Positions 37,101 through 49,600 of a DNA stretch of 64,000 bases are shown piece by piece. Below the pieces are notes generated by a model. That model saw only the letters and a program-made list of their open reading frames with translations. It was not told the DNA's origin and searched no databases. Position 1 is the first letter of the stretch, and each line of letters opens with the position of its first letter. This DNA is from Himantopus leucocephalus (lineage: Eukaryota > Chordata > Aves > Charadriiformes > Recurvirostridae): contig RSEF01000001.1 of assembly GCA_003993805.1 (NCBI GenBank), forward strand, positions 69,974,674-70,038,673. Direction: 5' to 3'. The translations under genes were made by a program, and so were the position numbers.

Positions 37101-40100
37101 CCAAAGTAAATACTTGTAAGCCTAAAATTACTAGCATTGTGATTCCAGAATTGTTACCATGTTTGTCATGGTAAGACTAAGAGGTAGCTGGTAGTTCCTT
37201 GAACTTTCCCATGTTGCTGTGTGTTTTTTGGTCAGTTTTATTGCCTTGGTGTAACTGCATGCATTTTGAAGGGGTGGGTGGGTAATCTAGCTGGCAGTTG
37301 AGGTGGAGGTTTTTAAAGCTCACTACATTTATTTTAAGTTTTAGACTCTCCTTCAAATCAACTTATTTTTTTAGCTGTTTTTGCGCCATGGGATGGTATG
37401 TAGTCTGTCAACAGTATTGTCACACTATGACTTTGTCCTTCTATTCCTAATTAAGTATTTTAGTATTGTCACTGAATGAGTGGCAGATGTGGCTATTTGG
37501 TTGTGGCAGTGACATCTTCAGTACTTCCATTGTTTTAACCTGTAAATATTGACTACTTGGCATCCTTTTCCCACTTGGAAAGAATAGGCTTGAATTAAAT
37601 GACTAACCAGAATTCCTTAAAATTTGCCAAAATGACTTCTGACCCCACTTTTTTTTTGCATTCTTGGGATGGAGTAGGAGAAGCAGTTCTTTGCTTAACT
37701 TGCAAGCTTGCTAATAAATTTTGGCAATAAATGCAATAGGATTTGGGTTTTATTACGCTGAAACAGATTAGGACTGAAAGTAGCAACTGCAGACCTTGTT
37801 ACAGGTAACCTGAAAAGTTTGCTATAATACTTGCCTACTATTTACAGAGTTATTTGCTCAGTATATTAATAAAAATATCTCTCATCTGTAATGATTTGAA
37901 ATTCAGTAATAAGGCCTAATATTAAAAAGGCAAGTGTCAGTCTCTTTCTTATACGTGTATATTGTCGGCATAAGATTGCTAAAGATGTCTCTTTCCTATT
38001 GTTTAGCAATCATTTTTAGAAAGACAAAATACAGAATAACAGAATATTTTCAAATACCATGTGTTGAATATAACGTAAAGTTATATATTTGGTAAATAAC
38101 TGCATATAACTGGAACATGTACCATTTTATTTATAGGAATCTTATTGTTAGGGTTTCAAAAGCCTATCTGAAAAAGTAGAGTTGAGTGGTGGTTAATTTT
38201 TTTTCCTTTGGATCAGCTTGTTGATCTGACTTGTCATATGGCTGCCTGATGGTTTAGATTTGGTGCAAGAAACAATGGAAGTCCATGGTCAGACAGTTGG
38301 AAGAAGGAGGGTGGGACCTCTACTATTCAGCAGCAACAGCTACACTCAGTTTAATATTATGTGAAATTGTACCCTGCAGTGGCGACTTCAGTTTTTGGGC
38401 AATCAAGGCTATTGTGTTACTAGTAAATCTTTGCTACCTCTAGAATTGACTTATTCCTTTTCTCATGCCTGTTAAGACACAGTAGGGACTCCCTGTCTAT
38501 CCATCTTCTCAGCTGTTCTGTGGATAACTGGAAACTGAAAAAGGATTTGGGAGATCTGCTCTGTCAGATAATAGGAAACATGCCTATACCCCTAGTAATT
38601 GGCTATAGCCCTGTATTCCTAGTAAGAGGGAACATGCTCTAATACCCCTGGTATTTTTCCAGGAATTTTGTTGATTTTTTTCTACTGGATATGAAGATGT
38701 GCTTTTTCCTCCTTTTATCCCATAAAGCCTGCAGTGCTCTCTGAGGTATAGCAAGGAAAGGTTGTGGGTGCTGGTGCAAGAGTGGACTTGAAGAAGAGGA
38801 TGTGCAAAGTTCTTGTTTGCAAGGATAGTGGGATAGTAGAGAAAGAAACAGAACATAGTGTTTATTCAGGGACAATATAGGGGAATCTTGGAAAATGTAA
38901 TTTTCAATAATTTTATAGATTGGAACACATGCAAGGTATTGTGCCTAATTAAACATGCTAGCAAGAATCCTGAACCTGCGTGTTTTCTGCACAATGATAG
39001 CAAAAAAGTCAGACAGTTTAGATCAGACTGTGGAAAAGCAAGAGGTCATTAGGCCTGAACTTTGTGAGTCCCAAGAAGAAAGTAAGAGACTTACGAAAAC
39101 CTCTGGCTCAATTTTGAGCTGTAAGTCAATATCTAATGGTAAAACAATATCTGTCTAACGGTATCTGTTGAAGAAATAGTATCTGTTATGAAAAAAGAAA
39201 ACATCTGTTATGGCCTGTTACGTTTCCTCATCTGCTAGGTGAAGCTTATGGGTACAAAGTGTCATGCTAGTGTTGAGAGAAGTGGAAGCTACTGAGGGAA
39301 GCTTCATCAGAAGTACAATTGCATCTAGAAAGAAGAGTCCATTATGTTGTGTTCCATGTGCTACTGAAAGAGGGAGGAAAAGGAACTTATGGAATCAAAG
39401 TGACGGTGGAAAGGAACAGAAGATGGAATCGAAGAGGATGATGTCCTTTGTACAACCCAACTTCTCGACGAGTTAATTCATTTTTTGGATGTTTAGGATG
39501 ATCCATCTGTTTTCTGCAGTCCTTTGATTAGATCATAAAGAATTACTCGCATCTCTCAATTTTCAAGATTTATATTTTCAATATGCCTCGTATAGAGGAA
39601 ATCTCAGAAATTTCCTAGTAGGAGTAACTTGCCAACAGTTGATAATCTGGCCTATTAGTCTGTTCAGTTGTGACAATTAAACTGGGGAAATGGACATCCA
39701 AACTTTACTCATATCTTGACAACTGTTAACTTCTGTAGTGCTCTGTGTGTGTAATCATTCCCTTTTATACTTGGAATTTTATATAATGGTGGAGTATATA
39801 CACTACTTGTTTTAAGAAGATAAAACAGGTTTTCAAGTAGTCATATCCCTTTAAGGACACTGAAGATAAGGCCTTGAATCAAGAGTGCTTTGAATTTTTT
39901 TCTTAAACAAGGATTCTTTCAGTCAGAACAACAGAGGCAGTTAAGCAATCTCTAAAATGGTGTGGTCATGCCTGATAATATCAGAAGTAGGGAAAAGCCA
40001 GACTGAATTGAGAGCTAGCAGGTATTAGATTTGGAAGGTGCAGGAGCCTGTGTGGTGACTGATGTGGATCAAATACTTGCTCACAACATAATGCTGATGT

Positions 40101-41883
40101 AGGAGAGAAGAGGTGCCAGGTGCTTTGGGTGGCTTACTATGTACAACCATGTAGTTTTCAGGGATAATGCTTTCTGTAAATGTTTTGGACTTTTGCTAAC
40201 TCCTTGTATGATGCATTCCAGCATAATTGTGAAATAGTTGTTGAATCTGTCATACCAAATTATCTGTACTCATCCTATCTCTTAAATTCTAAATTAATAG
40301 CAATACTGCAGTAGAAAACAACCTCTGCAGGATTTTTTTCCCCTGTGAAAGAAGCCTTATTTTCCCTTTACAGAAAAGCAGAGGTCTACTGGTACCTATC
40401 AGATATGTTAGATAGTCTTCTTCTGATTGTTTTTGATTTATACTTGCTCCTTTTACGTAGCTACAAATATAATAATCAAATGGAAAGTTGAGACTAAATC
40501 AAAAACATTCTCACTCTTCTGGTGAGATTAAAGTCTGGAGAATTAGTTCCTTAAACTTGAGTAGCAAGGGATTTCTTCAGTTGCCAGGGATGGGCATATT
40601 CTTGTATGTGAGGAAACTTCGCATTTCCATGATTCTTCTACTACCTCTTGCTGACCTTGCCTTGATACTGGACACCTCGTGGAAGTTATGAAAGTCTGAC
40701 CACTCAGAGACTGATACCATGGAGTCTATTTTTAACTAAATTTTTCTACTTTGCCACTGCCTCTAGAACCATTTCAAGTAAAATTGGGCCTGTTCAGGCC
40801 TTCCACCTTCATGAACAGAATTAGAGATATATTTTTGCATAGCCTCCTACAGTTGTTTTTTTCTATTATTATTGCATTTAATTTTTTATTTTGTAATATT
40901 GTAAACTTTTCACCATTTCTGAGGATTAGTCTACAACCTCCCTGCAGGAGATGAGCAATTCAGAAACTAGATAATATATACTAAAAACATTTCAACCTGA
41001 ATGGATGGCGAGGTGAAGGATAATAATGATATTTGATTCAGGAAGACATCAGTGAATTGGGAGTGTTATTGTGTTTGAGTATGTTAATGCTTCCCAGGCT
41101 CTCTGCTACCTCTTGGTTACCTTACTTTGATGCTTGAGGTCTGAAGTTGCAATTACCACAGTAATTGATTGCTCGCTAGTAGCCAGAATGATTAACGTCA
41201 GGTTCATCTGTGTACGTTGGAGAAAGGGACTCAGGAAAGCAACTTGTAATGATGCTGTATGTGATTGATACGCTCTGTGGCATCCTTGGCAATGCTTGTT
41301 CTTGCAGGTGCCGGCACCTCATTTGCCCTTTGCATCAGTCAGGTATCTGCTACTAGATTCACTTCCAGTGTCTCCCAGTTAGTGTTTTGCCTTTCCAGTT
41401 AGTTCTGACTTTAGAGCATAAATAGTAGATGGAAAATGTCTGCTTTCTTCATTGAATGGCTGTTTCAGCTACTCTGATACCATTCCAGTGTCGCCTGCTG
41501 TCTGTACACAAAGCCCCATGTGCCTTCAAGAAAGGTTATGGAATTAATCAAGTCAGAGAAAGTGCTTAATACTTAGCCTGAAAATAAAGCAGAAATTCTG
41601 TTATCTGTAACATTCTAGGCAATAAAATTAACATTCTTAAACAGAATATGACAAACAACTGTCAAAGCTTGGAGGTATTTTTACTATACTTTGATGCAAA
41701 GTTCTTACTGTTAGTCATCAAGAGAATCTGATTGGGGTGATGATGAATGTATCAGATAAACACCAAGAAAAAGGAAAGGGAGTAAGTGAAGTTTTCCCAT
41801 GGAGCACTGTGCTTCGCTGATCAAGTGCAAACTTGATCAAGATACATTCAAACATAAATATGTTTAGCTGTTCATAAATCAGA
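34114..41883. other. AT-rich intergenic or intronic sequence
   Basis: Long AT-rich, CpG-poor stretch with no recognised transposon, apart from a possible eroded CR1 end near 36262-36330 that is too degraded to call. Copy B of the local repeat is at 34336-34532. A weaker pair of similar segments occurs at 40594-40690 and 41070-41150. No coding exon is supported. Confidence 0.55.
34336..34532 (+). repeat. Diverged local repeat, copy B
   Basis: Partner of 33044-33225, about 1.3 kb downstream, with the LTR fragment between them. Taking out the LTR puts the copies roughly 1.04 kb apart. It carries an extra GT-rich insertion near 34410 compared with copy A. Confidence 0.75.
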
Positions 41884-42055
41884 AATTTAGCTAACCACAT
41901 CCTGGGCTGCATCATAAGAAGCGTGGCCAGCAGGTCGAGGGAGGTAATTCTGCCCCTGTATTCCACTCTAGTACTAGAGACCCCACCTGGAGTACTGCAC
42001 CCAGCTCTGGGGCCCCCGACATAAGAAGGACATGGACCTGTTGGAGCAGGTCCAG
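41884..42055 (+). mobile_element. CR1 LINE pol fragment (sense), cut by a gap
   Basis: Matches the CR1 reverse-transcriptase C-terminal region: TCCTGGGCTGCATCATAAGA, then AGCAGGTCGAGGGAGGT, CCCCACCTGGAGTACTGC and GGACATGGACCTGTTGGAGC. A small insertion near 41974 (CTAGTACTAGAG) breaks the frame, so the copy is dead. The sequence stops at the N run, and the CR1 does not resume on the other side. Confidence 0.95.
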
Positions 42056-42065
42056 NNNNNNNNNN
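42056..42065. other. Assembly gap of 10 N
   Basis: Ten undetermined bases immediately after CR1 sequence. A short fixed-size gap like this usually marks a join of unknown or negative estimated length. Confidence 0.98.
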
Positions 42066-43440
42066 GCAGAACTTTCTAAGGAAAAAACCTTAAAATGGTC
42101 TTGTTTAGGGCTCCGATAATTCCGCTCCTTTCCTTGCCCCAAGTTGTCTAGTCCCGTTCCCTTCTCTGATCAGACATTGGTGCTTGTGTGACAGATTGAG
42201 GAGAAGACTATAAAGCTGCTGAGCATCTGAGCCTGTGAAAACTCTTGACTTTCTGTGGAGGATGCCAGGCAACACTGTTGGCTCCCGATGGCCGAGACAC
42301 CAGGGCTTTTGCAAAGGAGTGGGTTGGACTCTGTGACTCTGGGTGACGCCTCTAAAATGGATCATGTGAAGCCTCTATGCAGGTGCACAATGAATTATTT
42401 AAGTGCTATTATTAAAGTGGTTGCGGGCTAAGGATGGATTAGAGACAATACTTTGATTCAGCAAACAGGCATGACATTTAGATACTCAATCAGAGCCCCC
42501 AAACACGGCATTTAAGAACGTTGTTAAATCACTCAAAAATTAGGAAAGATAAGGATTAAGGTGCAACTTGAATTCAGATTCCCATTGCATCATTTTGTAG
42601 TTTTGCCTGAAATAGGCACTGTGGTACACTAGGAGAACTAACAGCCCTCGAACACAAAGTCCTGTACTAGGTCATACAACCACAGCCGCATGACCTGGTT
42701 TAAGGTTGAGGGGGTTTTTTTTGCTTTTTATGTTTTTTATCTCATTTTATTTTGCAACAAACTCTTATTTGCAAAGAAAGCCTTAGTCTTAGGAAAGGCC
42801 TTCCTTTGGACAGTGTTTTGAATAACACCATTTCTTTCTCTAGTGAAGATTTCAGGCAAGTGGAGCACTTTTCTCTTAAGACACAGACCCTCTGGCAGCA
42901 TCCCAGCTCTGCAGCAGCTCTTTCCGGTCACAGGTTCCACGTTTTTCGTGGTGCTGTGGGTGACAGCGTGTGCCATATCCCAAGTGAATCAGTGATGATA
43001 AGGGAAAGCAAGAGGGTGCTTTGCTGTGCACTTTGCATTTGACGTTTGGCAGGCCCGTGGCTGGGGAGCTGATATACTGGCCGCTGGAGAGCTCTAGTCA
43101 TTTCATTGTGACTTATAGACCAGGAAAGTGAATCTCATTAAAGACCTGACCCGCAGATGAATACAAATCTTGTGTCTCATTATAAACGACACCTATGAAA
43201 TGCAGCTTTACTTCCTAGCAGGAGAAGGAACACTCCAGCTCAATACTAATTCAGCAGCCCCATCCTGTCCCGTGATGCACAGTGATCAATTGCTTGTTCT
43301 TCTTCTGCTGTGGATGTAACGCATCTTCCTCGTGCAGGAAAACACTTTAGTCTAATGTGTGGGTTTAATTTTCCCATCATTCTTTCTGCTCTGTAGAATA
43401 CGTGTCTGAGCCATGGTAAAGAAATTTAAATTTTTTCCAG

Positions 43441-43548
43441 GAGGCTTTGACTGGGGGGAATGATTGAGAAGTGGACAGCTGTAAAGAGCTCATAGCATTA
43501 ACTGCTTCATGTGCTGTTCAAGCTATCCTTTCTAATGTTCTGTGACAG
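43441..43548 (+). other. Candidate non-coding (5' UTR-type) exon
   Basis: A TTTTTTCCAG acceptor precedes 108 bases, followed by CAG|GTAAGA, a near-perfect donor. All three frames have stops, so if real it is untranslated. It lies 161 bases before the next candidate exon at 43710. Confidence 0.2.
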
Positions 43549-43709
43549 GTAAGAATTATTTCTGTGTTGTGAAGGCAGAGGCTGGGTGCAACATGAAAAC
43601 CCCTTTTTCTCTCGATTCAGAATCTGCCTCTGGTAGTGTTGGAAGATTTTATGCGCTGACTGGAATTAGTGGGGATTAGATCAACCTATGATGGCTCCTT
43701 TTCCTGCAG

Positions 43710-43828
43710 GATAGCTGGTTCCTCCCTAACATGGATTTGGTAAATTATGAGTCACATTTGCCTGTTACTCTTTCTGGAGAAAGCTTTGCTGATTTTCAGA
43801 GAATGCCAGACAAGAATTTCTCTTCCAT
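43710..43828 (+). other. Candidate coding exon, unidentified protein
   Basis: A strong acceptor (GGCTCCTTTTCCTGCAG) precedes 119 bases ending AT|GTAAGT, a near-consensus donor. Only one frame is open, and it runs the whole length, including MDLVNYESHLPVTLSGESFA. The ATG at 43731 has A at -3 and G at +4, a good start context, and could be the first codon. Two bases are left for the next exon. The protein is not recognised; chance is possible but the combination is better than most in the window. Confidence 0.33.
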
Positions 43829-44918
43829 GTAAGTTAAAAACTCGGCGATCAGGCTAGATAGGACCATTTAAAGGAAAGAGAAAAATAGAGGTCGTTTAAG
43901 CATAGAAATGCACAGTTCTACAGGGCATCTTTTACAAACAGCAGCAAGAGCTAGCTTCTAAACTTAAGTTTCAATATTACTCAGCAGAGAGTTTGCACAG
44001 GCTTGCAGAGGGCAGCTTGACTTTCTGAAAGCCTGTCAAAATTATCTTACATAGGGGAGTGGCGCCTTTTAAGAGAAAAAAAGTGTCCTCAGCCTTAGAA
44101 GTGAAGCATGCAGGTGGGGTTTCCTTTGTGGCCACATATCTCGTTCCCTTGATCTAAAAATAACACGTGATGGTAGATTTTGCTCTAGTTGTCAACTTAC
44201 TCTCAAATTCAGGCAATTTGCTTGTGCTTCAGAAGTGAAGGGACACCTTGAACTGGATCACCTGACATCTGTCTTGCAAGCATGTTCTCCCTCAGGGCTG
44301 GAAAGCTGGGCAGAAACTGCAAGCAAGAGTTAATTAGGAAAGAAAGGATAATTACCTGGGTTTTCCTTTTTTTTTTCTTTTGCAACCTTCACTGACCTGT
44401 AGCTACTGTTAGTTCATTTCCCATTCTGCACTGATACCTCTGTGAATTTCAAATGGCTTTGCCTATTGTCTCCCTGCTTAAATAAAACCCTTCTTCAGCC
44501 TGTAAAGAAAATTACAAAAGCCTTTGCATATTGTGCAATTACCTCTCCCTTTATTTTCCTAAAAAATGCATTCAGTACATCGCTGGCAGGACACCAGAAT
44601 TAGCATGTCACTGTCACAACATCTCTCTGTGGGAGTAATGTTGTGTATGTAACATCCTGGTCCAAGGTTATACGTTTATAGGCGAAACCACATTAAAATG
44701 AGTTGTTTGCACTAGTACCTTCAGGGGAAGTAAACAGTGAGTCGGTTGTTCATTCCTGTCCTGACTGCAGAAATTGTTACAGGCACTAAACCAATTGTGA
44801 TTTAGGTCGAGAGGTTTTGGAAGAGGCACCTTCATTGCCTCTCCAACACCCTACCCACTGCTGCTGCTCCCCAGAGTCCTTTCGCATAGGACACCCTCTT
44901 CTGCACCATTAGCATTAC

Positions 44919-44990
44919 CTGGAAGCTGATATACCTCTTCCAGCTTGGTTTTACGCAGTGGGGCTCTAGCAATGACATCCTCATTTTCCA
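44919..44990 (-). other. Candidate coding exon, unidentified protein
   Basis: On the minus strand this 72-base segment encodes ENEDVIARAPLRKTKLEEVY and QLP, charged and protein-like. It ends CCAG|GTAATG, a good donor, with a second possible donor inside (GAGGTATAT). The acceptor (ACAAG after a T run) is weak, and the exon could extend upstream to a TATACAG near 45018 in the same frame. Not recognised. Confidence 0.25.
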
Positions 44991-45924
44991 CTTGTTTTTC
45001 AGCATTTGCAGAAAAAAAACTGTATATATATACATGTATATGTAACTCGGAAAACACGTGTCATTCTGGGAAATATCCTAGGGCAATGATATGACATGGA
45101 TACAATGGTGTTTTTGAAGATTAAATGTTCTAATTAAAGCCCATCTCTGGTTCTGAATCAGCTGACTTGCACTAGAAGTCAGAAATGTGTCTGTATTTTT
45201 TCAGCTTACATACTAGAAAAAAAAAAATGAAGAATGCTATTTTTGAAAGCTCTGATTCTGTTTATACATCTACATACACTTCCAGAGCAGATAACAGCCT
45301 TCTGATAAGAGGTAGGTGAAACCAAACAACCAGTACAATAGAGACCAGCAACACCCAGAATCTGTTGAAAGAACAGTTTTCATCAAACAGCCCTCCATCT
45401 CTAAGTCCTCCACCTCTAAGCTCTCCATTTCTAACCTCTAAGCCACAACTTTGCAGGGAAATCAGGACAAGTTTGGGAAATTCCACGTTCGTAGCATTGC
45501 TGCAGAACAAAATCATGGACTGAATGAAAATGCCTTACCTTCCATTACTTTTTTAAATTGTTAAATTAAACATCATAACAAGATTATCTCTTAGCAGGAC
45601 TGTACTCCACCCCTTCTCAGCTAATGTAGAAGCATTAGTTCTGTTTGTCTCTGACATGGTTGAAAATTTATATGTTTCAGATCTTAATATTTTTTTTCCT
45701 TTCTTAATGCACTCGATTGATTTTAGAAAATTTAACCTGTCCCTTCAAACTATACCTTTCAGAAAAGACTTGCAGCACTGAGGACATTGCAGTTTTTGTT
45801 GCTGGTGAACCAACTAAAGGGAGTTTGGGCTGTGCGTGCCTAACCCAGAACAGCATGATTCCCTCCTTCGTTTGCATGAAAGAATAGACGCAGCTTGGGC
45901 AAACTTGTAGCTGGATCAGGCTGT

Positions 45925-46020
45925 ATCTTTGGCCCAGTCATCTCTCCTCCTTGTGCCTCAGTTTCCTCCTCTGGGAATAATGATACTAATCTCCCCTTCA
46001 CAGTGCCTTAAAGAAAAGAA
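45925..46020 (+). mobile_element. MIR SINE fragment (sense)
   Basis: The core GTGCCTCAGTTTCCTCCTCT followed by GGGAATAATGATACTAATCT and CACAGTGCCT matches the middle of the MIR consensus, an ancient tRNA-derived amniote SINE. Preceding bases (GTATCTTTGGCCCAGTCATC) fit less well. Divergence is high, as expected for MIR. Boundaries are approximate. Confidence 0.72.
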
Positions 46021-46213
46021 TTAGAGAGAGCTATTTTGTTCACGAGGGCCTGCACAAATAGTTTGGGCATCTAGTCCAAAAGTCTGCTCTGGGAGCATCA
46101 CAACTTTACTTTTTGGTACCCCAAACATTCTTCTGGGTCTAGATCTTCACGTCCTTGGAAGATCTCAGTACCTCATCCACTTCAGTTGCTGTTGATCTGC
46201 TTGTTCATCCTTC

Positions 46214-46237
46214 TTGCTTCCTTCCTTCCTTCCTTCC
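46214..46237. repeat. (CTTC)n microsatellite
   Basis: About five copies of CTTC with a slightly imperfect start. Confidence 0.85.
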
Positions 46238-46599
46238 CTGCTAAGAACTTGTGAAGATGAAAGTTCACTTATCCTTAAACATGTTTTCTCCTCTGCTTTG
46301 GTGTTAACAGCTTCAGAGGATCCTCAGCCTCAGCAGCATCCCACTGCTGCAGATGCTGCATTTGCTGCTGCTGCTGCTAAAGGGAACCAGAACAGTCAAA
46401 CCAACATACACACTGACTTAGTCACCACAGCGCCTGGGGACTCTCGTGGAGGCAGAGGGCCCCCGACTATTGCCAGACATGGTTCATGAACAGAATGAGA
46501 GCATGGGTGTCCCCACGCCTAAAAGTTTACAGCCTGACCGGGCAAATGAAATCACATGATGAAAGAAGCGTGCCAGCGGCCATCTCCAGATAGCAGAGG

Positions 46600-46655
46600 G
46601 AGACACAGCAAAATAAAGTGATTTGCCAAGGACAGAGCTGGAAGTTATATCCTTG
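46600..46655 (-). mobile_element. Possible MIR fragment (antisense)
   Basis: GTGATTTGCCAAGGACAGAGCTGGAAG resembles the reverse complement of the MIR stretch that reads CTCTGCCACTTA..TGACCTTGGGCAA, with the middle deleted. It is short and degraded, so this is tentative. Confidence 0.4.
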
Positions 46656-49600
46656 TACCTCCCAGGGGAAAGCTGGGTATGCACAGACAGAAGACGATGT
46701 ATGCTCTTTCCGGATGAACAGATACTTTGGATTTTGAAGTGTTTTTATTCCTCCCCTCGCAGCCCCCTGCCTTTGCTCTCCTGCTTTCTCGCTGCATTTG
46801 GTATTCTCTGTCTCTCTCTCCAGTGAAGTCACCAGGTGAAATCTGTCACCTGCCGACCCTCGGTTGCCTCACAGAAGCGCTCGCAGGCTGATGGTGCCAA
46901 TTCCTCTTTTCACCAGTAATAACGGAGATACAGTCTGCCTTAGCTGTAATTTTGGTCTTGCTAGAATAACTTGACACTGCTAGCAGCTGGAGACAAAAGC
47001 TACTTGTTCACGTCTTTATGTCTCTTCTCTTGTGTCTGCTGCTGTTTGCAATTCCACCTGCTCTCCCCCGTCTTGCTGTAACCTGACTGATTTATCAGCT
47101 CTCCTGCCCCCTGTCCCAGGGGCTGCACATTCGCGGGAAGAGAAGGAGCCCGGAGTACAGAGATAAAGCGTGGGGGGGTTGGACAATGGGATTGAGTAAT
47201 TTATCATCAGCAGCCGTATCCCTGCTGGAAACGAGTCATCAGCAATAAGAAAGGTGCATGATCTTCCCTTCTGAACTCCAGAGCAACAGCAGGGCCCGGC
47301 ACGGAACGCTAATGGCTTTGTGCAGGGCTCACTGTCCTCTGTGTTTGTCCTGAAGTACAAGAAGAAATCTGCTTCCACAGGAAAGCATTTTCAGCAAGGT
47401 CCATAGAGGCATTTGTACAGTCCCACAAAGGGTCTGTGTAACTCCTTCAGCATTTTGGAGCTATTGAGGGTTTCCACCAAAAGGACTCCAGCCTAAAAAC
47501 CTCTCTGTGCACAAGGTGGTAGTTGGTGCAGTCGTCTTGTGTTGTGCAGTATTAGTGTTCTTGCAGTGGCCGGATACTCTTTGCTGTTACAGCACAGAGG
47601 ACCACAGCGCTCATGTTTGTGAACCACATCTCTGAGCCTGCATTAGAATCACAGCTGCCCAGGTTTTCATTTTAGTCACACGAGAAAAAGATAATTTTGT
47701 TAAAACTTTGTTCCTGTGAAGGGGGAAGAGTCTGCCCCTTTCCTTTCGCTAGAAGTGCATTTCTGCAGAATACTGCTGCTGACAACTGCCACAACTGTTC
47801 TCTTACCCCATGCAATTCCTCTCCCGTAAATCCCATACAGATGTGTTAGAGTCCCCCACTCCAATGCAGCATAAGGTATGTATAGCACAGATGTCCAGAG
47901 ACCTTTCCTGTAAGATCCGAGTCCTGTGCTTTGATGGATACACTGGTTTTCCATTCCATACCACTTCATATTAAAAGTCTTTCCATTGATTCCCGGATCT
48001 CTAATTGACTGGAGTTGAGCTATCTCATAGACTTAAGCTGCTTCCATGACCAAAACCAGCCTTCTTGCTGACTAGAAGACAGAACATTTTTTTTCTACAT
48101 TTTTCAGAGAGAGAGGTGTGTGGGACTGCAAGTCTTCAAAGCCTATGGTCTGTGGTCCAGGAGCTAAAAACAGTCACAAACTTCTCTACCATCTGGATGA
48201 AAAATTACAGCTCATCTTGCAACTGTTTCTTCTTCAGCAGTAGGAAAAATAGTCACTTTTAATAGGGTTTATCTATTTAAATTTTTCTCTGCCTGTAACA
48301 GGGAAGAAGCTACAAAACCACAGTGGGATCGCAGATTTAGACTAGCTACCAGATTTATAGTCCTGAGAAACGTTCACATAACTGAGTGATGTATCACTCA
48401 AATATGTAAATAAATTTTCCATGGGGAGCTCTCAGACTCTGCCTCAGAGGAAGAGTTTTGCTTAAATAAGCGCAGAACAGCTTTGTTGTTGCAACTTTAC
48501 GGAGCTTGTCCCTTAAGGCTGCAGCTAGTCCACAAAGCTGCGCAAGTCCTGGCCGGGCTCGCTGATGAGCCAGCAAATAAATGTGTTCAGCTACAGACAC
48601 CACCTTTCTAGCCCTGCCAGCGCTCCTCTCCCAGCTCTGGGAGAGGCTGCTGCTGCCGCCCTTTACTAATAACAGAGCACTTGTGTTTTTTCAGGGAAGG
48701 GACACAGGACATCTGTGTTGTGCCCGGTGAGGGTGATTCGCAAATGCATCTTTCATGGGACTAAATGATAATAATTCAGCTTTTGGCTTGCTTTGAAGTT
48801 AGTGCGGTCATGCTGTGACAGTTGTGGTTCCTTTTCTTACCAAAAATACAATATGTGAGTTGTCCCTTAAAATGGCAATTCCTGCTTCTCTGCAGCAGCC
48901 CCCTTCCTGACAGAGAACAGTAGCATTGTTTGGGCCATTATTTTTGATAACTCTTCCACCTATCCCTATTTCTTTAAAACAGGGATTTGGACATCTTCTG
49001 TGCCAGCATTAAGAACTAGATTCAAGGGTAGAATTCAAAATTTTAGATAAATTATGTTCATAATACATTATTTTCAGAATATTTTAGAAGAAGATTCACC
49101 TCAAGAGTCCAGAGAAAATAGTCAGGAAAAACTAGTCTGGTATTGAACAAAAAGGAGAAGGAGGTGGAGGCATAAGAACAGCAGACAAAGATAGAAGCAG
49201 GAGAGAGAGAGAACAGAAAATGGGTGAAATCAGGGTATAAAAGCTTATAAATCTCTTTACTGCAATGTACAAAAAATACCAAGTCCCAAAATATGACACT
49301 TTCCTGGCAATGACCGCATTGTTAAGAAGTTTTCCTTTTGGGGTGAAAGGGGTGGATATACTTAGTGGCGTTGTTCCAAGCTTAAGCTTGAGATATGTTT
49401 TCTTCTACGCGCATTTCAAGCTAGTGCTATTGCAGACCACACATAGGCACGCGCACAAGCAACTAAGAAAAGAGAAGTAGGCATTATTTCAGACAAGGAA
49501 AACAGCAAGTTTTGCATGCAGATGGCCTTCTCTGAAATCTGGCTTGCTTTCAACACATGTCAGCATGGCTGTGTATCTTTCTGAGTTACTGTGAGAAGAG

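Larger units (their letters stand above)
42066..45923. other. Unique sequence with exon candidates on both strands
   Basis: No interspersed repeat is recognised. Possible exons at 43441-43548 and 43710-43828 (plus) and 44919-44990 (minus) are listed separately. A TA-rich tract is at 45017-45042. Nothing else is recognised. Confidence 0.5.

Noticed and set aside
39120..39225. Recurring TATCTGTTATG-type words
   Set aside because: Irregular spacing and diverged units; nothing like a CRISPR array or satellite.
46214..46489. 91-codon frame with a poly-Ala run (CTG/GCT repeat)
   Set aside because: Begins in a CTTC microsatellite; a usable acceptor exists at 46310, but no good donor follows and the Ala run comes from a trinucleotide repeat.
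48108..48241. Possible terminal exon with an open frame ending in TAG
   Set aside because: It follows a good acceptor and would fit the phase of 43710-43828, but has no downstream polyadenylation signal that I could tie to it and no recognised peptide.
49378..49392. Palindrome CAAGCTTAAGCTTG
   Set aside because: A short palindrome of two HindIII-like sites; expected by chance in 64 kb and without further structure.
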